This document shows, in pieces, positions 58,933 to 64,000 of a stretch of DNA of 64,000 nt (the first letter of the stretch is position 1; every line of letters starts with the position of its first letter). The position numbers and the translations under genes were made by a program. The stretch is taken from assembly GCF_048020265.1 (NCBI RefSeq), contig NZ_CP171843.1:124001-188000 (forward strand), given 5' to 3'. Under the pieces are notes generated by a model. That model did no database searches. It was not told the DNA's origin and saw nothing but the letters and a program-made list of their open reading frames with translations. This stretch comes from Limnohabitans_A sp048020265 (GTDB lineage Bacteria; Pseudomonadota; Gammaproteobacteria; Burkholderiales; Burkholderiaceae_C).

Positions 58933-61900
58933 TCACATATTGCGACGGTACTGACCACCCACCTCGAACAGCGCGTTGGTGATCTGGCCGAGCGAGCAGA
59001 CCCGCACCGCGTCCATCAGCACCTCGAACACGTTGCCGTTGTCGATCACGGCTTGCTGCAAGCGCTTGAGCATGGCCGGGGCCTTGTCGGCGTGGCGGGT
59101 GTGGAAGTCTTGCAGGCGCTTCAGTTGCGACTGCTTTTCTTCTTCGGTCGAGCGGGCCAGCTCCAGGCTCTCCAGCACTTCGTCGCCCTTGGGGTTGCGG
59201 AAGGTGTTGACGCCGATGATGGGCAGCTCGCCGGTGTGCTTGAGCATCTCGTAGTGCATGGATTCGTCTTGAATCTTGCCGCGCTGGTAGCCGGTTTCCA
59301 TCGCGCCCAGCACACCGCCGCGCTCGGCGATCTTTTCAAACTCGGCCAGCACCGCTTCTTCGACCAGCTCGGTGAGTTCGTCGATGATGAAGGCACCCTG
59401 GTTGGGGTTCTCGTTCTTTGCCAGGCCCCACTCGCGGTTGATGATGAGCTGGATCGCCATGGCGCGGCGCACCGAGTCTTCGGTGGGCGTGGTGATGGCC
59501 TCGTCAAACGCGTTGGTGTGCAGGCTGTTGCAGTTGTCGTAGATCGCGATCAGCGCCTGCAGCGTGGTGCGGATGTCGTTGAACTGGATCTCTTGTGCGT
59601 GCAGCGAACGGCCCGAAGTCTGGATGTGGTACTTGAGCTTTTGGCTGCGCTCGTTCGCACCGTACTTCTCTTTCATGGCCACGGCCCAGATGCGGCGCGC
59701 CACGCGGCCCAGCACCGTGTATTCCGGGTCCATGCCGTTGCTGAAGAAGAACGACAGGTTCGGCGCGAAGTCGTCGATGTGCATGCCACGCGCCAGGTAA
59801 GCCTCCACAAAAGTGAAGCCGTTGGACAGCGTGAAGGCCAGCTGCGAAATCGGGTTGGCCCCGGCTTCTGCGATGTGGTAGCCGCTGATCGACACGCTGT
59901 AGAAGTTGCGCACGTCGTGGTGCACAAAATACTGCGCGATGTCGCCCATCACTTTGAGCGAAAACTCGGTGCTGAAAATGCAGGTGTTCTGGCCCTGGTC
60001 TTCTTTCAAAATATCCGCCTGCACCGTGCCGCGCACATTGGCCAGCACCCATTCGCGGATCTTGGCGGTCTCGGTCTCGGTCGGCTCGCGGCCGTTCTCG
60101 GCCTTGAACTTGTCGATGTTCTGGTCGATGGCCGTGTTCATGAACATGGCCAGGATCGAGGGCGCGGGGCCGTTGATGGTCATCGACACTGAGGTGGTCG
60201 GGTTGCACAGGTCAAAGCCCGAATACAGCACCTTCATGTCGTCGAGCGTGGCCACGTTCACGCCCGAGTTGCCGATCTTGCCGTAGATGTCCGGACGCAG
60301 GTCGGGGTCGTTGCCGTACAGCGTGACCGAGTCGAACGCGGTGGACAGGCGCTTGGCGGGCATGCCCTCGCTCACCAGCTTGAAGCGGCGGTTGGTGCGG
60401 AAAGGGTCGCCTTCGCCCGCGAACATGCGGGTCGGGTCTTCGCCCTCGCGCTTGAAGGCAAAGGTGCCCGAGGTGTAGGGGTAACTGCCGGGCACGTTGT
60501 CCAGCATCAGCCACTTGAGCACTTCGCCATCGTCTTCGTACTTGGGCAGCGCGACTTTGCGGATCGTGGTGCCGCTCAGCGATTTGGTCGTCAGCGCTGT
60601 GCGGATTTCCTTGTCGCGGATCTTCACCACGTATTCGTCGCCCGCGTAGGCTTTTTGCATGTCGGGCCACTGGGCCAGCAGCTTGCGGGCTGTAGGGTCC
60701 TGGGTCTGTTCGCGCTGCACCGCCAGGTCAATGGCGGCTTCGGCGGCCTTGGCGCGACCGGACTTGCCCACTTCGAGCATGCGGGCTGCGGCGCGCAGCT
60801 GCTGGATCTCGCGGGCCAGGCGGGCCTGGTCAATGGCGCGTTTTTTGTAACCGCGCACGGTGTCGCTGATTTCGGCCAAATAGCGGGTGCGGGAAGACGG
60901 CACCACCGGGTTCTGGTGGGTGCTGTAGCGCACATTCACCACGGGCAGGCGGCCTTCGGTGGTGGGCATGCCCAGCTCGGCCAGGCGGGTTTTCAGCGCT
61001 TGGTACAGCGCCGTCACGCCGTCGTCGTTGAAGCGGGCGGCCATGGTGCCAAACACCGGCATCTGCTCGGTGGGGGTGGTCCAGGCTTCCTTGTTGCGCT
61101 GCACCTGCTTGGCCACATCGCGCAGCGCGTCACTCGCGCCTTTGCGGTCGAACTTGTTGATGGCCACGAACTCGGCAAAGTCCAGCATGTCGATTTTTTC
61201 GAGCTGGCTGGCTGCGCCAAATTCGGGCGTCATCACGTACATGGGCACATCGACATGCGGCACGATGGCGGCGTCGCCTTGGCCAATGCCCGAGGTCTCG
61301 ACCACGATCACGTCAAAGCCCGCCACCTTGCAGGCCGCCACCACGTCGGGCAGGGCGGCTGAAATTTCACTGCCAAAGTCACGCGTGGCCAGCGAGCGCA
61401 TGAACACGCGGGGGCCTTGTGACCAGGGCGAGATGGCGTTCATGCGGATGCGGTCGCCCAGCAGCGCGCCACCGCTCTTGCGGCGCGAAGGGTCGATGGA
61501 GATCACGGCCACGCGCAGCGCGTCGTCCTGGTCCAGGCGCAGGCGGCGGATCAACTCGTCGGTGAGCGACGACTTGCCCGCACCGCCCGTGCCGGTGATG
61601 CCCAACACGGGCACTTTCTTGCTGGCAGCCTGTTCGCGCACGGCCTTGACCACGCGGGCATCGGCTTTGTCGTTTTCCAAAGCGGTGATCAGCTGGGCCA
61701 GGGCACGCCAGTTCATCTCGCCATGGCCCTGAATCGCGTCCACGGTTTTGGGGGCCAGGGGGCTCACGTCCTGGTCGCAGCGCATGACCATCTCGCCGAT
61801 CATCCCGGCCAGGCCCATCTTCTGGCCGTCTTCGGGGCTGAAAATGCGCACGCCTTTCTCGGCCAGTGCGCGGATTTCGGCCGGCACGATCACGCCGCCG

Positions 61901-62223
61901 CCGCCGCCAAACACCTTGATGTGCTCGCCGCCCCGGGCCTTGAGCAAATCGATCATGTAGCTGAAGTATTCGTTGTGCCCGCCCTGGTAAGAGCTGATGG
62001 CGATGCCTTGCGCGTCTTCCTGCAAAGCGGCGGTCACTACTTCGTCGACCGAGCGGTTGTGGCCCAGGTGGATGACTTCGGCGCCCATGCTCTGAAGGAT
62101 GCGGCGCATGATGTTGATGGCGGCGTCGTGGCCGTCAAAAAGTGAGGCGGCAGTGACAAAGCGCACCTTGTGAGTAGGGCGGTACTCGGCCAGGGCTTTG
62201 AATTCGGCGGACAGGTCGGTCAT
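58933..62223 (-). CDS. icmF: Fused isobutyryl-CoA mutase IcmF (B12 and GTPase domains)
   Basis: 1096 residues in one chain, the IcmF layout. The cobalamin-binding domain comes first, with FDGHDAAINIM (His32) and SSYQGGHNEYF. The MeaB-like GTPase chaperone follows, with GTGGAGKSS (211-219), SIDPSRRKSGGALLGDRIRM and NKFD (356-359). The mutase TIM barrel makes up the C-terminal half. It interconverts isobutyryl-CoA and n-butyryl-CoA (some also pivalyl-CoA) and protects the cofactor. A palindrome 30 bases before the ATG is a likely operator. Confidence 0.95.
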   Translation of the reverse strand: MTDLSAEFKALAEYRPTHKVRFVTAASLFDGHDAAINIMRRILQSMGAEVIHLGHNRSVDEVVTAALQEDAQGIAISSYQGGHNEYFSYMIDLLKARGGEHIKVFGGGGGVIVPAEIRALAEKGVRIFSPEDGQKMGLAGMIGEMVMRCDQDVSPLAPKTVDAIQGHGEMNWRALAQLITALENDKADARVVKAVREQAASKKVPVLGITGTGGAGKSSLTDELIRRLRLDQDDALRVAVISIDPSRRKSGGALLGDRIRMNAISPWSQGPRVFMRSLATRDFGSEISAALPDVVAACKVAGFDVIVVETSGIGQGDAAIVPHVDVPMYVMTPEFGAASQLEKIDMLDFAEFVAINKFDRKGASDALRDVAKQVQRNKEAWTTPTEQMPVFGTMAARFNDDGVTALYQALKTRLAELGMPTTEGRLPVVNVRYSTHQNPVVPSSRTRYLAEISDTVRGYKKRAIDQARLAREIQQLRAAARMLEVGKSGRAKAAEAAIDLAVQREQTQDPTARKLLAQWPDMQKAYAGDEYVVKIRDKEIRTALTTKSLSGTTIRKVALPKYEDDGEVLKWLMLDNVPGSYPYTSGTFAFKREGEDPTRMFAGEGDPFRTNRRFKLVSEGMPAKRLSTAFDSVTLYGNDPDLRPDIYGKIGNSGVNVATLDDMKVLYSGFDLCNPTTSVSMTINGPAPSILAMFMNTAIDQNIDKFKAENGREPTETETAKIREWVLANVRGTVQADILKEDQGQNTCIFSTEFSLKVMGDIAQYFVHHDVRNFYSVSISGYHIAEAGANPISQLAFTLSNGFTFVEAYLARGMHIDDFAPNLSFFFSNGMDPEYTVLGRVARRIWAVAMKEKYGANERSQKLKYHIQTSGRSLHAQEIQFNDIRTTLQALIAIYDNCNSLHTNAFDEAITTPTEDSVRRAMAIQLIINREWGLAKNENPNQGAFIIDELTELVEEAVLAEFEKIAERGGVLGAMETGYQRGKIQDESMHYEMLKHTGELPIIGVNTFRNPKGDEVLESLELARSTEEEKQSQLKRLQDFHTRHADKAPAMLKRLQQAVIDNGNVFEVLMDAVRVCSLGQITNALFEVGGQYRRNM

Positions 62224-62252
62224 GGGGTGTCTCCGGTAGCAGTCTGTTGACG

Positions 62253-62268
62253 TTGACGTAAACGTCAA
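62253..62268. promoter_or_regulatory. Palindromic operator upstream of icmF
   Basis: TTGACGTAAACGTCAA has perfect seven-base arms around AA, and an extra TTGACG half-site adjoins at 62247-62252. The pattern resembles operators reported for the MerR-type regulator LiuR of branched-chain acyl-CoA catabolism. It lies 30-45 bases before the icmF ATG. No liuR-like gene is in the window. Confidence 0.6.
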
Positions 62269-62379
62269 TCATATCTGCCATCAGGATTTTGTCGATAGCC
62301 AAATCCAAGCTCGCTCATGAATCATCATAGATAATATGAAATCTCAATAACTATAAAAATCAGGCTCAATGATATCTTT

Positions 62380-63636
62380 ATGAAAAATTTAAGTTCTCAT
62401 TTCATGAAATTGGTTGTAGCAGCAATATTGCTATCTTTGGTGGCTTTCCCTGCCTTTTCAGGAGGGGTCACCTTGGCGCAATTGTTGGAATCGGCTTACA
62501 CACGACATCCCAGCGTCTTGCAAGCCCGTAACCAGGCCCAGGCCGCCGGTTTTGAGGTGGAGGCCACGCGCTGGAGCCGGTTTCCATCACTTTCTACAGA
62601 AGTGAGGTCCGACACCGGCTACAGCCAAAGTGTGGCCAAGCTGGAGCAGCCCGTCTGGACGGCCGGCAAAATTCCGGCCCGAATCGCCCTGTCTGAGTCC
62701 AATCAACGCGCTGCGCAGGCCGGTATTCAGGAAGCTGAATTGACCGCCCTGTCCCAGGCGGCCAGTGCTTTTTATGAGGTGTTGCGTTTGCAAGACCGTC
62801 TGCAAAGCTCCAACGACAACGTGGCCGAACACGAAAGATTGCTTGCGCTGATCGAACGCCGCGCCAAAGCCGAGGTCACCCCCCCAGCCGACGCCACCTT
62901 GGCCCAGGCGCGCTTGCAACAAGCTGTGAGCGAGCGCATTCAGATCAGACGCCAGCTGGAAACCGCGCAGGTCAACCTGGTGCAATGGGCTGGCCCAGTG
63001 CAAGGTGATCTACGCATACCCAAAACCATTCATTTCCGGCGTCCGGAAACGCTGGCCCAGTTGCAAGACCAGGTGTTTGCACAGTCCGGCCAGCGCAAAC
63101 GTCTGACCGCACAAATTGAAAGCGCCGAGGCGCAAATCAAGGTCAGTCAGACCCAGATCTACCCCTCATTGGTGGCGGGTTACCAGCAAAGCTGGGGCGG
63201 GCAAGTGCCAGCGGGCACCGACCGTGGGCAGGCTTATCTGAGTTTCCAGTTCCAGTCTGGTGCAGGCCTGAGCGCCATGTCTGGCGTGCAGGCTGCCGTC
63301 GCACGCAAAGCCGCCAGCCAACAAGAACTGGAAACCCTGGATCGACAACTCGCATCCCTGGCCGCATCGACACTCAACGAATTGGACGCGCTGCAAGCCC
63401 AGGTTGGACCCGCCCAGGCCTTGCAGGCGGGCACTGCAGAAATTGTGGAATCCTATTTGCGTCAATACCAGGTTGGGCGCAAGAACTGGCTCGACGTGCT
63501 GAACGCACAACGCGAAAAATCCCAAGCCCTTTTCAGCTTGGCCGATGCCCGTTTTGGCCTTCAACAGGCCCAAGTCCGATTGATGATTTTGACTGGCGAC
63601 ATCCTTTCCCGTCCCCTGAATGCACTCCATGACTGA
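62380..63636 (+). CDS. TolC-family outer-membrane efflux/secretion protein
   Basis: 418 residues with a signal peptide ending AFPAFSG near residue 28; an internal ATG at 62404 would also serve. The outer-membrane efflux repeats appear twice: VTLAQLLESAYTRHPSVLQA with ARNQAQAAGFEVEATRWSRF, and later SAEAQIKVSQTQIYPSLVAG. Long helical regions follow, including YLRQYQVGRKNWLDVLNAQR. The upstream 150 bases and signal region are much richer in AT than the surrounding genes. It overlaps a probable type I secretion ATPase gene, so it is likely the outer-membrane channel for a secreted RTX-type or adhesin protein (inference). Confidence 0.9.
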   Translation: MKNLSSHFMKLVVAAILLSLVAFPAFSGGVTLAQLLESAYTRHPSVLQARNQAQAAGFEVEATRWSRFPSLSTEVRSDTGYSQSVAKLEQPVWTAGKIPARIALSESNQRAAQAGIQEAELTALSQAASAFYEVLRLQDRLQSSNDNVAEHERLLALIERRAKAEVTPPADATLAQARLQQAVSERIQIRRQLETAQVNLVQWAGPVQGDLRIPKTIHFRRPETLAQLQDQVFAQSGQRKRLTAQIESAEAQIKVSQTQIYPSLVAGYQQSWGGQVPAGTDRGQAYLSFQFQSGAGLSAMSGVQAAVARKAASQQELETLDRQLASLAASTLNELDALQAQVGPAQALQAGTAEIVESYLRQYQVGRKNWLDVLNAQREKSQALFSLADARFGLQQAQVRLMILTGDILSRPLNALHD

Positions 63637-64000
63637 ACCCTCCGTGACCACTGACCCTGCAGCTGCCACGGCAAGCTACCTGCCCGATCCCGAACTGGCC
63701 ACTCTGCTGTCGCGTCTGGCCGCCTTGCAGGGGCACGCGGTACCGGTGTACCGCTTTGGCACCACCGCTGTCACTTCGGATGGTCTGATGCTGGACAGCC
63801 TGCCGCGTCACGCCCAGGCCATGGAGCTGTGGCACGCCTACTTTCCGGCCGCGCAGGTCGGCGAGCTGACAAACGCCTCATCCATCAAAGGTCTTTTTCC
63901 GCTGCTGTGGTCGTCGCAAGACGCAACCCGTTTGTTGTTGCTGCGCGGCCAACTCAGCAGCGGTACCTGCAGCGCAGAAGACGTGCACGGCCAAACGGTG
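63629..64000 (+). CDS. Probable type I secretion ABC transporter, N-terminal fragment
   Basis: The frame opens at an ATG eight bases inside the end of the tolC-like gene and runs to the window edge, giving 124 residues. It contains DPELATLLSRLAALQGHAVP, FGTTAVTSDGLMLDSLPRHA and LFPLLWSSQDATRLLLLRGQ, a pattern like the degenerate C39-peptidase-like N-domain of LapB-type transporters. Membrane and ATPase parts lie beyond the window, so the call rests mainly on position after a TolC-family gene. Confidence 0.55.
   Translation, partial: MTEPSVTTDPAAATASYLPDPELATLLSRLAALQGHAVPVYRFGTTAVTSDGLMLDSLPRHAQAMELWHAYFPAAQVGELTNASSIKGLFPLLWSSQDATRLLLLRGQLSSGTCSAEDVHGQTV

Overview
The window reads as a chromosome piece of a betaproteobacterium of the order Burkholderiales, most likely family Comamonadaceae and close to Limnohabitans. 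The 16S rRNA text, the mostly GC-rich coding DNA, the orphan TctC/Bug solute-binding proteins and gene pairs such as argS-SPOR-dsbA and lptA-lptB-rpoN point there. The genus is inference, because no database search was possible. About 46 protein genes, two complete rRNA operons, four tRNA genes and two IS3-family insertions are described.

Left arm (1-22900). It opens with a cut acyl-CoA ligase and a TctC-type binding protein. A TonB energy-transduction cluster follows on the minus strand (tonB, exbB, exbD, exbD). Then come rep helicase with an overlapping lipoprotein gene, an AEC transporter, priA, hemE, dsbD and a creatininase-family hydrolase. A minus-strand run encodes a DMT exporter, a PLP aminotransferase, a PhzF isomerase, a histidine phosphatase and a transglutaminase-like (Tgl-family) protein. 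A LysE exporter and an Uup-type ABC-F ATPase end the arm.

Centre (22901-36490). Two rRNA operons (16S, tRNA-Ile, tRNA-Ala, 23S, 5S) stand head to tail. The repeated block is about 5.7 kb with a 5755-base period, and only 54 bases separate the blocks. That gap holds an inverted repeat with 17-base arms. Downstream is a truncated IS3-family element, cut by a second and apparently complete IS3-family element with no detectable target duplication.

Right arm (36491-64000). A flavin reductase gene is divergent from a second TctC protein gene, which is coupled to a fluoroacetate-dehalogenase-like hydrolase. A tight six-gene minus-strand array, lptA-lptB-rpoN-RNA methyltransferase-PIN protein-SEC-C protein, follows, and upstream of it argS, a SPOR protein and dsbA. 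Then come a LysR regulator, HMG-CoA lyase, malate synthase G, and a plus-strand set of a small membrane protein, a CWC protein, an MFS exporter and a class II amidotransferase. The arm continues with gshB, AMP nucleosidase, a beta-keto acid cleavage enzyme and fused isobutyryl-CoA mutase (icmF). It ends in a TolC-like protein and the start of a probable type I secretion ATPase.

Metabolic theme. Organic-acid uptake proteins, acyl-CoA enzymes and malate synthase suggest a heterotroph that uses small carboxylic acids and branched-chain carbon. I found no CRISPR array, prophage or complete novel defence system. The best leads are the tandem rrn junction, the Tgl-family operon, the dehalogenase-binding protein pair and the PIN gene inside the rpoN array.
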